The notes: generated by a model from the sequence alone, not told the origin. A stretch of DNA of 42,807 bases from Sphingobacteriales bacterium (GCA_016711295.1 JADJTE010000020.1:1-42807); one strand, 5' to 3'. Counted from the first letter of the stretch, positions 8,459 to 18,297 are shown. A program made the numbers and translations.

Positions 8459-10216
8459 TTACCCAAAACTTAGGTCATCGATATAGTGCACTTCGCCGTC
8501 GAAGGGTTGCGAGGTGCTTTCTTTGATGTCTTTGAGGTTTAGTTGTAGTGTTGTTTGGTGATTATAGGTATTTTCTTCGAGCGTAAAGGCAATGTCGAAC
8601 AAACCACCGCTTTTGATATAAGGTAGCTTGTCGCCCATATTGTAGCCGATGCCTTTTAGTATGATACTGCTGTTTTCTTGCCTTGCCGATAGGCGTAGAT
8701 GGTTGTTACCTACTGCCGAACTCCAGCCCGTATCGCTTAGGTGGCGCATCATAAAAACGGGGCGCATATTGCCCGGTCCGAAAGGTGCAAACTGTTTCAG
8801 GATATTATAAAAGGTTTGGTTTATGTCGCGAGCATGTAGCTCTGCATCAATCGAAATTTCGGGTATCAGCATATCATCGTTGAGGGTGCGTGCTACTTCT
8901 GCCTCAAAGCGGCTTATAAATTCGGTTACGTTTTCTTCTAACAACGTCAATCCTGCGGCGTATTTGTGCCCGCCGTATTGTGTGAGCAAGTCGCTACACG
9001 ATTCTATGCCATTGTATATGTCAAATCCGGGTATAGACCGCGCCGACCCCGCCACAATTCCGTTTGATAGGGTCATGACGATAGTGGGGCGATAATATTT
9101 TTCTGCCAAGCGCGACGCTATGATGCCAATAACCCCTTTGTGCCAATGAGATTGGTACATGACGGTGCTTTTGCGTTCGTTATAGTTAGGGTCATCTTCG
9201 ATGAGTTTAAATGCTTCTTCGGTAATATCGCTATCGATAAGTTTGCGTTTGGTGTTTTGTTCTTGCAGCACATCGGCATTTTGTTTTGCGATATTGCCTT
9301 CTTGTGTTATGAGCAAGCGGACGGCGTGTTTGGCATCGTCGATGCGCCCTGCGGCATTGAGGCGCGGCGCAATCGTAAATACGATGTCCGAGATGGTCAT
9401 TTGTCGGTTAGGGGTGTTCAGTTCTATCAGCGAACGCAAGCCCGGTCGCGGGCTTTTATTCAGAATTTTCAAACCATGGTGTGCCAGCAATCGGTTTTCA
9501 TCTGTAATGGATACGATGTCGGCAGCAATGCTCACTACTACGAGGTCGAGGTAGCGGACTATGCGTTTAAAAGGTATTGCGTGCAGCGAGGCAATTGCTT
9601 GAATGAGTTTGAATCCGATGCCGCAGCCGCTCAATTCTTCGAAAGGATAGGTACAATCGGGGCGTTTTGGGTCGAGTACGGCGTGGGCGTTGGGCAATTG
9701 TTTGTCGGGGCGGTGGTGGTCACACACGATAAAATCGATGCCCAATTCAAGGGCGCGGTCGATTTGGTCGATATGCTTATGCCACAATCCAGGCGCAATG
9801 ATGAGCGTAAAGCCGTTTTGGTGCGCCCAATCAATGCTTTCAAACGATACGCCATACCCCTCGCGGTATCGGTCGGGTAGGTAGTAGTCTACGTCGTAAT
9901 AGAGGTCTTTCAAAAAGCTATACACGAGCGCGACGGCGGTGGTGCCATCGACATCATAGTCGCCATAGACCAAAATTTTTTCTTTGTTTCGAATGGCGCG
10001 GTCAATCCGTTCCACAGCCCTGTCCATATCTTGCATTAGGAAAGGGTCGTAGAGATGCTCGTCTAAGGAGGGGCGAAAAAACTTTTTCGCTTCTTCGTAG
10101 GTCAAAATGCCTCTTTGAACAAGTAACGTGCATAAGGTTCGATTAATCCGCAGCGATTCGTACAAGTTTTGCACCGATTGTTGGTCGGTTTGTTGTAAAA
10201 ACCATCGCTTATTCAT
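8459..10216 (-). CDS. recJ: Single-stranded-DNA exonuclease RecJ (two compensating indels)
   Basis: RecJ degrades single-stranded DNA 5'-3' in recombination and mismatch repair. DHH-phosphoesterase motifs are visible: YGDYDVDGTTA (residues 84-94), CDHHRPD (165-171), the later GGHKYAAGLTL (DHHA1) and GVIGIIASRLAEKY. The length of 585 residues is normal. At residues 142-147 the sequence reads PGLWHK where the family has LDCGIK with a metal-binding Asp. An extra C plus a missing A within ~18 nt (about 9778-9797) explains this exactly. It is most likely a pair of sequence errors rather than a real loss of the metal ligand. The stop codon lies 13 nt from MITE copy 1. Confidence 0.92.
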   Translation of the reverse strand: MNKRWFLQQTDQQSVQNLYESLRINRTLCTLLVQRGILTYEEAKKFFRPSLDEHLYDPFLMQDMDRAVERIDRAIRNKEKILVYGDYDVDGTTAVALVYSFLKDLYYDVDYYLPDRYREGYGVSFESIDWAHQNGFTLIIAPGLWHKHIDQIDRALELGIDFIVCDHHRPDKQLPNAHAVLDPKRPDCTYPFEELSGCGIGFKLIQAIASLHAIPFKRIVRYLDLVVVSIAADIVSITDENRLLAHHGLKILNKSPRPGLRSLIELNTPNRQMTISDIVFTIAPRLNAAGRIDDAKHAVRLLITQEGNIAKQNADVLQEQNTKRKLIDSDITEEAFKLIEDDPNYNERKSTVMYQSHWHKGVIGIIASRLAEKYYRPTIVMTLSNGIVAGSARSIPGFDIYNGIESCSDLLTQYGGHKYAAGLTLLEENVTEFISRFEAEVARTLNDDMLIPEISIDAELHARDINQTFYNILKQFAPFGPGNMRPVFMMRHLSDTGWSSAVGNNHLRLSARQENSSIILKGIGYNMGDKLPYIKSGGLFDIAFTLEENTYNHQTTLQLNLKDIKESTSQPFDGEVHYIDDLSFG

Positions 10217-10334
10217 TATGTTTATTTTTTTTATCGAAACAGACCGACTTCCGCTCGGCTACGCTATTCCTACTGCTTCTGTTCGGTGAGCGGCGGTCAG
10301 GGGGTGAGCTAAGGAGAACCTATTGAATATTTCC

Positions 10335-10362
10335 ATAGCTCACGATTTAAATCGTGGGGTAT
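10335..10362. repeat. 28-bp palindromic repeat
   Basis: A perfect 16-bp palindrome (CACGATTTAAATCGTG, 10341-10356) is extended by ATAGCT on the left and a near-match GGTAT on the right. A degenerate second copy lies at 4849-4876. It sits in the 223-bp spacer between recJ and the NUDIX gene, which otherwise holds no ORF. REP-like palindromes of this kind are typical of non-coding interspersed elements. Confidence 0.6.
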
Positions 10363-10439
10363 ATTATTTCACCTGTTGCGTATTCATTTCTCAGCGTTGA
10401 ATAGATAATGCTTAGCGTTAAAACTAAAAAATCAGACCG

Positions 10440-10913
10440 TTAGCTAATTTTACCCAAATAAGATGCCAAATTATCGGTTTGGGCGGTGTTGAGTTGTGCT
10501 AACAAAGGGAGTAGGTCAATGGGATATAGTCGCAATTGGGGCAGTTGGGCTAAGGGCAGCCAAACAACACCTATTTGCCCGTCGTCGGGTACGTTGCCTA
10601 CTTGGGGCGTGGCGGTGCCGTGTATATAACAACGGAAATAGGCTTCGGTTTGATGTAATTGGGAACTTTTTTGATCATGAGATAGATAGATGATATGGTC
10701 GGCGAGCCATAATAAACTGCCCACTCGCACTTGTAAACCGATTTCTTCGGCACACTCGCGCATTAGTGCTTCGGACATGGTTTCAAAAGCATCTTGCCCG
10801 CCGCCTGGTAGTCTGTAATAGATGCCTTCGGTATCGCGCATTTCGAGGACTAACAAATGGTCGTTTTCTAAGATAACAGCTTTGACAGCAGGGCGCGGGC
10901 GAGGAGAGGGCAT
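10440..10913 (-). CDS. NUDIX hydrolase
   Basis: The product is 157 residues with an intact NUDIX box at about residues 38-60 (GGGQDAFETMSEALMRECAEEIGL), which supplies the Mg2+-binding REUXEEXG core. The strand before it (VILENDHLLVLEM) and the YYRLPGGGQ approach are typical. NUDIX enzymes hydrolyse nucleoside diphosphates linked to other groups; the substrate cannot be predicted here. The C-terminal helix region (LPLAQLPQLRLYPIDLLPLL) is typical of the superfamily. The gene lies upstream of recJ on the same strand, 223 bp apart, so a shared transcript is possible but unproven. No frame problems are seen. Confidence 0.88.
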   Translation of the reverse strand: MPSPRPRPAVKAVILENDHLLVLEMRDTEGIYYRLPGGGQDAFETMSEALMRECAEEIGLQVRVGSLLWLADHIIYLSHDQKSSQLHQTEAYFRCYIHGTATPQVGNVPDDGQIGVVWLPLAQLPQLRLYPIDLLPLLAQLNTAQTDNLASYLGKIS

Positions 10914-11082
10914 AAAGCAAGGGTTAATGCGTCAAAATAACAGCAAACAGAGGTAGAAAGGCAGGTAATCCGCCCAATAACTGACAATTAGGCATTTATG
11001 GTGCGAATATACGGCAATTGGTACGATTTTTCGCATTATTAGCCATCAACTATCCAATAATATAAAAGCTAATATGCCAAAC

Positions 11083-11115
11083 ATTGGGCTAAACCGCTTT
11101 TTTGTGTTACCTTTG
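11083..11115 (+). promoter_or_regulatory. Promoter for secA
   Basis: An ATTG -33 element (11083-11086) is followed after 21 nt by TACCTTTG (11108-11115), an excellent Bacteroidota -7 box. It lies 245 nt before secA, with MITE copy 2 between. The rest of the 10914-11360 gap shows no ORF. Confidence 0.6.
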
Positions 11116-11168
11116 CGGTTCGTTACGCCCCAAATACCGATAAAAATACGGATATTCAAGCAAACAAT

Positions 11169-11293
11169 GTAACTATTTAGCCTTATAGGGGCAGCCCCCA
11201 AGAATAGCTATTTCTAATCGAATATGCCATGATTTCGGGCATTGTTAGATGGGTATTGCCCATTACCCCATACCCAAAACCCTAAATAGTTAC
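11169..11293 (+). mobile_element. MITE-like element, copy 2, in the secA leader
   Basis: A 125-bp element with the same perfect 12-bp terminal inverted repeats (GTAACTATTTAG / CTAAATAGTTAC), flanked by a perfect 8-bp direct repeat, CAAACAAT (11161-11168 and 11294-11301). It is the longest copy and includes an internal CAGCCCCCAAGAATAGC segment that copy 1 lacks. It sits between the secA promoter and start codon. Confidence 0.85.
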
Positions 11294-11360
11294 CAAACAA
11301 TAATTTAAGCCCTATCATTTAGACAATTTAACGCAGCAAAAGCATCATTTTTACTATACA

Positions 11361-14300
11361 ATGAGTTTTTTTAACAAAATTATGCAAGGCATCTTTGGCA
11401 ACAAATACGACAAAGATGTGGCGGCTATCAAGCCCATTGTGCAAAAAACCAACGAAGTATTTGAGGGGTTGCGCCATTTAGACAACGACGAATTGCGCTA
11501 CCATACCATTGATTTTCGCCAGCGAATTGCCGAATACCTCTCGGCAATAGACGAAGAAATAGCGGGCTATCGCCAAACCGTTGCCGATAATCCCGACATG
11601 AACCCAACCAGAAAGAGGGTATTACAAAGCAATAGAGCAGCTACAAACGGCTCGCAACCAACGCCTCGAAGAGATACTCAACGAAATATTGCCCGAAGCC
11701 TTTGCCGTAGTCAAGGAAACTGCCCGCCGATTTGCGGAAAATACCGAAATAGTAGCCACTGCCACCGACCTCGACCGCGAATTAGCCCTACGCTTCCCGC
11801 ATATCGTCATCGACGGAAGCCAAGTGCGGTATAGCAATACTTGGATAGCAGCAGGCAACCCCGTTACTTGGAACATGCAGCATTACGACGTACAACTCAT
11901 TGGCGGCATCGTCTTGCACCAAGGCAAAATTGCCGAAATGGGCACGGGCGAAGGTAAAACGCTCGTAGCTACGCTGCCCGCCTACCTCAATGGCTTGTCG
12001 GGGCAAGGCGTACATATTGTTACAGTAAACGACTATTTAGCTAAGCGCGACTCGGAATGGATGGGGACAATACACCAATTTTTGGGCTTGACAGTCGATT
12101 GCATCGACAAATACCGACCCAATAGCACCGAACGCCGCAACGCATATATGTGCGACATCATATACGGAACTAATAACGAATTTGGCTTTGATTACCTACG
12201 CGACAATATGGTGCGCACGCCCGCCGAATTGGTACAGCGCATACACCACTATGCTATGGTCGACGAGGTAGACTCGGTACTGATTGATGATGCCCGCACG
12301 CCACTTATCATAGCCGGACCCGCCGACCGAGGTGAAGAGCAAGAGTTTGACGCACTAAAACCCCGTATCGAGATGCTTGTCGGCAAACAGCAAGAATTGG
12401 TGCGCGGTTTTCTGAACGAAGCCAAACGCGCCATCGAAGCGGGCAATGCCGACGAAAAAACGGGCGGGCTTGCCCTATGCGTGCCCACCGCGGTATGCCA
12501 AAATATAAACCGCTCATCAAATATCTGAGCGAAACGGGCAAAAAAGCGATATTGTCCGCCACCGAAAACTACTACATGCAGGAGCAAAACAAACGCATGC
12601 CCCAAGTAGATGCGGAGTTGCTGTTTGTGATTGAAGAAAAAAATAATTCGGTCGATTTGACCGAAAAAGGGATACACGCCATTACTAAAGCAGGCGAAGA
12701 TGCGCAATTTTTTGTCTTGCCCGACATAGGCGGCGCAGTTGCCCGCATCGAGCGCAGTTCGTTAAGCCCACAAGAGAAATTGGAAGCGAAAAACAAGGTC
12801 ATGCAAGATTTTGAAGTAAAAGCCGACCGCGTACACTCTATACAACAATTGCTGAAAGCCTATACTTTGTTTGAAAAAGATGTAGAATATATAGTGCAGG
12901 ATAATAAAGTGATGATTGTCGACGAATCGACAGGGCGCGTTTTAGAGGGTCGCCGCTATTCGGACGGCTTGCACCAAGCCATCGAAGCCAAAGAAAACGT
13001 ACATATAGAAGCCGCTACCCAAACCTATGCCACCATTACGCTGCAAAATTATTTCAGAATGTACCACAAATTGGCAGGTATGACGGGTACGGCAGAGACA
13101 GAAGCAGGTGAATTTTGGGAAATCTATAAATTAGACGTAGTAGTTATACCCACCAATCGACCCATTGCCCGCCACGACCGCGAAGACCTCGTATATAAAT
13201 CGGTGCGCGAAAAATATAATGCCGTTGTCAATGAAATAGAAGCATTAGTACAAGCAGGACGACCCGCGCTGGTAGGTACTACATCGGTCGAAAATTCCGA
13301 AATTTTGCACCGCCTCTTAGAGCGTCGCGGCATCAAACATAATGTTTTGAACGCCAAACAACACGCCCGCGAAGCCGAAATAGTAGCCGAAGCAGGCAGA
13401 GCAGGTGCGGTTACGATAGCTACGAATATGGCAGGGCGCGGTACGGACATCAAACTTGGTCCTGGCGTAAAAGAAGCCGGTGGGCTGGCTATCATCGGTA
13501 CAGAACGACACGACTCGCGCCGCGTAGATAGACAGTTGCGCGGACGTGCAGGACGACAAGGCGACCCCGGCTCGTCGCAGTTTTATGTATCGCTCGAAGA
13601 TAATTTGATGCGCTTGTTTGGCTCTGACCGCGTGAGCGGTGTCATGGACCGCATGGGACACCAAGAAGGCGACGTGATACAACATTCGATGATTTCAAAA
13701 TCGATAGAACGCGCACAGAAAAAAGTAGAAGAAAACAATTTCGGTATCCGCAAACGCTTGCTCGACTATGACGGCGTGATGAACGCCCAGCGAAAAGTAG
13801 TGTATGCCAAACGCCGACACGCCTTGTTTGGCGAAAGGCTCACCTTAGACCTCTACAACTCGATGCACGACCTATGCACCGAAATCGCCGCCAATTTTGT
13901 GGGTGATACACAGAAAAATGCCCACGAAAATTTCAAATTGGAGGTCATCAAATATTTTTCCCTTGATACTGCCATTACCGAAACTGAGCTGCTGCGCCAA
14001 AAACGCGAACCAATAGCCGACCGCCTCTATGACGAAGTAATAGACAACTACCATACCCGCTGCGAGGCATTGCGCCAAACCATATTGCCCAACGTACAAA
14101 GAGTGTTAGAAGAACAAGGACACGTATACGAACGCATGATTATTCCGTTTACCGACGGGCGCAAAGTCATTCAAGTTATCTTTAACCTGCGACAAGCAGT
14201 AGACGGCGAAGGTAAGTTGGTGGTTAAGGAATTGGAAAAAGCCGTTTCGCTTGCCTATATCGACGAGATGTGGAAAGACCAACTACGCCGCATGGACGAC

Positions 14301-14738
14301 CTAAAACAATCGGTGCAGGGTGCGGTTTGGGAGCAAAAAGACCCGATTCTGATTTACAAAAAAGAGGCATTTGGCATTTTTAGTGAAATGTTGGGCAACC
14401 TCAACCGCGATATAGCTTCGTTCTTGTTTGGCTGCTCTATCCTTGTAGAAGTGCCTTCGCAAGAAGAACAACAACGCCGATTGGAGCAGCAACGCCGTGC
14501 CGAAGAGCGCGAACGCACCCAGCTACAAAATACCCGCGATGACGATGACGACCCAAGCAACGACAATACAACAGGCATAGACGAAGCCGAAGTGCGCGGA
14601 GTACAACAAGAACAAGAACGCCGCCGCGCCTTAATTGAGTCTATTGCTCGCCAAAAAGCGATGTTCAACAAAGTAGGGCGAAACGACCCATGCCCCTGCG
14701 GTAGCGGAAAGAAATTTAAACATTGCCACGGACGATAA
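11361..14738 (+). CDS. secA: Preprotein translocase ATPase SecA (two frameshifts)
   Basis: SecA drives Sec-dependent export at the SecYEG channel. Visible in order are an N-terminal MSFFNKIMQGIFGNKYDKD, Walker A in EMGTGEGKTLVA, VTVNDYLAKRDSEWMG, YGTNNEFGFDYLRDNM, the DEVD box (MVDEVDSVLIDDARTPLII), the MTGTAETEA and TNMAGRGTDIKLG motifs, and RGRAGRQGDPG. The C-terminus is the SEC-C zinc motif NDPCPCGSGKKFKHCHG. The two indels compensate overall: an extra A at about 11610 (restoring NPTERGYYKAIEQL) and a missing base near 12476 (restoring MRAHRGMPKYKPL). The corrected length is ~1125 residues, typical of the long Bacteroidota SecA. SecA is essential, so the breaks are very likely sequence errors. 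A terminator follows closely. Confidence 0.96.
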
Positions 14739-14750
14739 ACCATATTCAAC

Positions 14751-14808
14751 TTATCTCACCGATACTCCGCGCCCTATTGGTCGCGGAATATCGGTGAGAT
14801 AAAATTTT
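14751..14808 (+). terminator. Terminator after secA
   Basis: A long stem (TTATCTCACCGATA... pairing with ...TATCGGTGAGATAA, plus TCCGCG/CGCGGA) with one mismatch lies 12 nt after the secA stop. The arms end in an AT-rich tract, so it may act in both directions. Confidence 0.75.
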
Positions 14809-14878
14809 GGCAGAGTAACAAGCCTCGAAAAAAGAAAAAAAATGAACGCACAGCAGCGAAAATACACACAACTTGCCG

Positions 14879-14886
14879 TAACTTTG
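14879..14886 (+). promoter_or_regulatory. -7 box for tRNA-Thr
   Basis: TAACTTTG matches TAnnTTTG and lies 12 nt before the tRNA 5' end, the expected spacing for a directly initiated tRNA transcript. No TTG -33 element is evident. Confidence 0.5.
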
Positions 14887-14898
14887 CAAAGCAATTAA

Positions 14899-14971
14899 GC
14901 CTTCTTAGCTCAGCTGGTAGAGCAACTGATTCGTAATTAGTAGGTCGTGGGTTCGAGTCCCATGGAAGGCT
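14899..14971 (+). tRNA. tRNA-Thr (anticodon CGT)
   Basis: This 73-nt cloverleaf has a 7-bp acceptor (GCCTTCT with GGAAGGC, including one G-T pair), a D-arm GCTC...GAGC, and an anticodon stem ACTGA/TTAGT with loop TTCGTAA. The anticodon CGT lies at 14932-14934 and reads ACG. The T-arm is GTGGG-TTCGAGT-CCCAT. The discriminator is T and the 3' CCA is not encoded. Confidence 0.93.
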
Positions 14972-15200
14972 CTCTCAATACCGTGCCATCAGTGGCAACG
15001 CCGCACAACAAAACGATAAACCCGCAATTATTATCACGACAAACCCCCTTGGATACACTACGCTAAATCATTTTTCATATCTGTAATTAGCTCATTGTTA
15101 GGTAATTATAAACTCCTTCAACGAAAAGTATTTACTTGGCGTTGGGGATTTTTTGTTTTTAGCCAAAGCGTATATTTTTCACCTTCTAAATTCTATTTTT

Positions 15201-16219
15201 ATGCGTATTTTAAAAATTATCTTGTTGGTGCTGGTGGTGTTTATCGGTTTATTGCTGATAGCAGCCCTTTTTGCCCCCAAATCTTTTGCTGTTGAACGCT
15301 CGACCCTTATCAAGGCACTCGTGCGGTGGTATATGACCAAGTGCGTCACTTTAAAAACTTTGCCGCTTGGTCGCCTTGGCAACATTTAGACCCCAATATG
15401 ACCACTAATATCGAAGGCACTGATGGTGCAGTGGGCGCGAAATATACTTGGAAAGGCAATGCAGATGCGGGCAGCGGTTCGCAGGAAATTGTATCGCTCA
15501 AAGAAGGTGAAGAAGTGAATGTCAAACTTCATTTTTTAGAACCTTTTGACTCACAATCCGACTCCTATTTCAAATTAGCCGATGCCGACGGCGATACGCG
15601 CCTTACTTGGGGCATGAAAGGCAATATGGCTATACCGTTTAATGTGATGGGCTTGCTGATGGATATAGAAAGCGGCGTAGGCAAGGACTATGAGAATGGT
15701 TTGAACAACCTAAAAGCTATTTGCGAACAAGCAAGTAATAATAGCCCTAAAACCTTGACGGTCAGAGAGATAGATTTTGCGGGCGGCAACTACGCCACTG
15801 TCCGAAAAACGGTGGCATTCAAAGATATAGTCTCTTTCTACACGACTAATTATGCCCTCATCAATAAGGAAATGGCACGCAACAAAACTACGATGGCGGG
15901 CAATCCCATGGGTTTTTTCTACAATTATGACGAAAGATCCCAAAAAGCAGATATGGCAGCCGCCCTACCCGTAAGCGCAGAAGCGGCTTTTGTCAATGGC
16001 GTGAGTGCCGTAAAACTGCCCGCAGGCAAAAACCTTTGCGTCGATTATTACGGCGATTACACCAAATCCGCACCCGCCTACGATGCCATAGAGCAATATG
16101 TGCGCGCTAAACAACTCAGAACGGGTAGCCCCTCCACCGAAGAATACATCACCGACCCGATGATGGAAAAAGATACCGCCAAATGGCTCACCCGTATTTG
16201 CTTTCCTGTGGCTAAATAG
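15201..16219 (+). CDS. Membrane-anchored SRPBCC / GyrI-like protein (one frameshift)
   Basis: The start at 15201 gives an N-terminal membrane segment (RILKIILLVLVVFIGLLLIAALF) followed by APKSFAVERSTLIKA. A missing base near 15317 then breaks the frame. Restoring it gives APRAVVYDQVRHFKNFAAWSPW, the classic start of a polyketide-cyclase/SRPBCC (START-like) domain. The rest of that domain (GTDGAVGAKYTWKGN, SQEIVSLKEGEEV, TRLTWGMKG) follows. The C-terminal half (from about residue 190) looks like a GyrI-like effector-binding domain with PLPAGKNLCVDYYGDY. The corrected length is 339 residues. Such two-domain proteins are common in Bacteroidota and probably bind small hydrophobic ligands; the ligand is unknown. 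It lies downstream of tRNA-Thr with no clear promoter seen. Confidence 0.75.
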
Positions 16220-16234
16220 AGCATTAGAATTTTG

Positions 16235-16357
16235 GTAACTATTTAGGATATAGGGTAATGGGTATAGAGTAATGTGTTATATCTATCTAATAATGCCTGA
16301 AACCACAATTGGAAATAGCTATTCTTGTGGGCTGTTTCTACAAGGCTAAATAGTTAC
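16235..16357 (-). mobile_element. MITE-like element, copy 3 (inverted)
   Basis: A 123-bp element with perfect 12-bp terminal inverted repeats. Its reverse complement aligns with copies 1 and 2 over its length (GTAACTATTTAGCCTTGTAG at its left end, CAAGAATAGCTATTTC inside). The flanking 8-mers (GAATTTTG and TTGCTTTT) do not match, so either the target duplication has decayed or the copy arose by another route. It lies between the convergent SRPBCC and xerD genes. Confidence 0.75.
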
Positions 16358-16489
16358 TTGCTTTTTTAATGCATTTGCCCTGAATTGTTAAACTCTAATA
16401 CTGAAAATTGTTGCTTTTTTGTGACCTTGGACTATGCGTTGCGTCTTTATGTACGAGTTGAGTGTAGTGATTTGAAGTTTTACTTCGAG

Positions 16490-16521
16490 GGGAGTGCTGT
16501 TTTATTCGGCACTCCCTTTTT
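16490..16521 (+). terminator. Terminator between SRPBCC gene and xerD
   Basis: GGGAGTGC (16490-16497) pairs with GCACTCCC (16509-16516), followed by five T (16517-16521) on the plus strand. It lies 8 nt from the xerD stop, so it could serve convergent transcription, but the T run favours the plus direction. Confidence 0.65.
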
Positions 16522-16528
16522 CATTTTA

Positions 16529-17428
16529 CTACAAGCGACTAAGCGGGTGATATAACAATAGCGTTTCGCGTAGATATTGCGGCTGAACGTGGGTATAGAT
16601 TTCGGTAGTAGTGATATGCTCATGCCCCAAAATTTCTTGTACTACGCGCAGGTCAGCACCACCTTCGTAGAGGTGTGTAGCTAATGAATGTCTAAATGTA
16701 TGCGGGCTTATGTTTTTGCCAATAGCTGCTACATCGGCTAATTGTTTGATGAGGTTAAAAACAGATATGCGCGACAAAGCCCCTCCGCGTTGGTTGAGAA
16801 ATACGATGTCGATACTTTCCTTTTTGATAGGATATGTTTGGCGGGTAGTGTCGATATACAATTGTAGATGGCGCATTGCTTCGGGGTGTATAGGCACTAA
16901 ACGCTCTTTGCTGCCTTTGCCCATAATGCGCAAAACGCCTAAATCGGGATAAATGCCCGATAGCCGTAGCCCTACTAATTCTGATACGCGCAGCCCGCAG
17001 GCATATAGCGTCTCGATGATGGCACGGCTACGCATACCGTCGGGGCGGCTGTGGTCTATGGCAGCTATCAGCGCATCTATTTCAGCAACACTCAATACAT
17101 CGGGTATTTGCCGCATTATGGTGGGGCTGTCTAACAATTCGGTGGGATTGCGCGATAGTATATTTTCGGCGCAGAGGTATTTAAAAAACGTTCTAATACC
17201 TGATATGATGCGGGCTTGTGTGCTGGCAGCGATGCCAAATTGTTGCAACCAGCCCAAAAATTCTTCGCAATGCGCCAAGTCCAAATCGGATAAGCATAAC
17301 GTGGGATAACATTCGGTTATATAGCGCATCAATTTTTCGACATCGTTCAAGTAAGCCTCCACAGTATGCGGCGACAAAGAACGTTCTAAATGGAGATATG
17401 CCCTAAAACCGTTGAGGTATGACTGCAT
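16529..17428 (-). CDS. xerD: Tyrosine recombinase XerD
   Basis: Xer recombinases resolve chromosome dimers at dif. The product is ~299 residues, the core Xer length. An N-terminal SAM-like domain (LHLERSLSPHTVEAYLNDVEKL) is followed by a catalytic domain with all active-site residues: Arg in YACGLRVSELVGL, Lys in MGKGSKERLVPI, HTFRHSLATHL, LGHEHITTTEIYTH with the nucleophilic Tyr. The ATG at 17428 is preferred; an in-frame GTG at 17434 would add two residues. It is a single-domain, housekeeping-type recombinase quite unlike the 557-residue integrase at 30 kb. XerC versus XerD cannot be separated with certainty by eye; XerD is the better match. Confidence 0.88.
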   Translation of the reverse strand: MQSYLNGFRAYLHLERSLSPHTVEAYLNDVEKLMRYITECYPTLCLSDLDLAHCEEFLGWLQQFGIAASTQARIISGIRTFFKYLCAENILSRNPTELLDSPTIMRQIPDVLSVAEIDALIAAIDHSRPDGMRSRAIIETLYACGLRVSELVGLRLSGIYPDLGVLRIMGKGSKERLVPIHPEAMRHLQLYIDTTRQTYPIKKESIDIVFLNQRGGALSRISVFNLIKQLADVAAIGKNISPHTFRHSLATHLYEGGADLRVVQEILGHEHITTTEIYTHVQPQYLRETLLLYHPLSRL

Positions 17429-17502
17429 AATCACACGATATTAATCTCTTGTGTATAGATTTTGCGAGGAAAAGCACGATACGATATACCCATAAATGCA
17501 GG

Positions 17503-18297
17503 CTATTTTTTGCCGATGCCTTGTGCGCGATATTCGGCTATCAATTGACGGATATATTCCATGCGATTTTCGGGGCTGGGGTGTGTGCTCATAAATTCCG
17601 ATTGCGCTCGTCCGCCCGATGCTTGTTTTAATATCTCCATCACACCTATCATGCTTTCGGGGTCATAGCCACACTGCATCATATATTTTACGCCAAATTT
17701 ATCGGACTCTAACTCATCGTCGCGCCCATATTTCATATTGATAATTTGCCCTACATATTGGGCGATAGCTGCCGACTGTCCGCCCGTAGTGGGGTCGTAG
17801 GTAGCCACTGTGGTAGCTTGGACCAAGCCCTGCATCAACTCGCCTTGCGCCATGTGTTCGGCACTATGCCGCGCTATTACGTGACCGATTTCGTGCCCCA
17901 ATACACCGGCTAATTGGTCTTCGCTTTCGAGTTGTTCGAGTAGGGCAGTAGTGATAAAGATTTGCCCGCCTGGCAGAGCAAAAGCGTTGATGGTTTGGTC
18001 GTCGGCAAGCACATGAAAATCAAATTGATAGGGCGATTTTGACGCTTCGGTATCGCGTACTAAGCGTTCCCCTACGGCTTTTACTTGGTTTTGTGCTCGC
18101 TGGTCGGGATACAAACCGCCAAACTGCTGTGCCATTTCGGGAGCTGATTGTAGCCCCAAGGCTATCTCTTGTTGGGGAGTAAGGCTTATATGTTGTACTT
18201 CTCCCGTGATAGGATTTGTTTGGCGTTTGCCATAATAGCCAATAACTGCCACAACTGCCATGACTAAGGCTATCAGAATGCGGGGATTAATGCGCAT
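17503..18297 (-). CDS. M48 family metalloprotease, membrane-anchored
   Basis: The product is 264 residues. The N-terminus is a membrane anchor or signal (INPRILIALVMAVVAVIGYYG). The zinc site is HEIGH at residues 135-139 inside LGHEIGHVIARHSAEHM, with the downstream DELESDKFG supplying the third ligand (Glu). NAFALPGGQIFITTALL is the usual M48 segment before it. The C-terminal STHPSPENRMEYI is typical of the M48C/YcaL-BepA-like group, which handles misfolded outer-membrane or periplasmic proteins. It lies 74 bp upstream of xerD on the same strand and about 150 bp from aroQ; no shared function is evident. Confidence 0.9.
   Translation of the reverse strand: MRINPRILIALVMAVVAVIGYYGKRQTNPITGEVQHISLTPQQEIALGLQSAPEMAQQFGGLYPDQRAQNQVKAVGERLVRDTEASKSPYQFDFHVLADDQTINAFALPGGQIFITTALLEQLESEDQLAGVLGHEIGHVIARHSAEHMAQGELMQGLVQATTVATYDPTTGGQSAAIAQYVGQIINMKYGRDDELESDKFGVKYMMQCGYDPESMIGVMEILKQASGGRAQSEFMSTHPSPENRMEYIRQLIAEYRAQGIGKK

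Noticed and set aside
1229..14738. Programmed frameshifting or true pseudogenes in dnaG, ribBA, idi and secA
   Set aside because: The shifts are of both signs, lack slippery-site/stem arrangements, are spread over many essential genes and often fall in homopolymers, so sequence error is simpler.
16529..17428. The second tyrosine recombinase as part of the accessory system
   Set aside because: It has the ~300-residue length and motifs of housekeeping XerD, is 13 kb away, and has no hairpins nearby.
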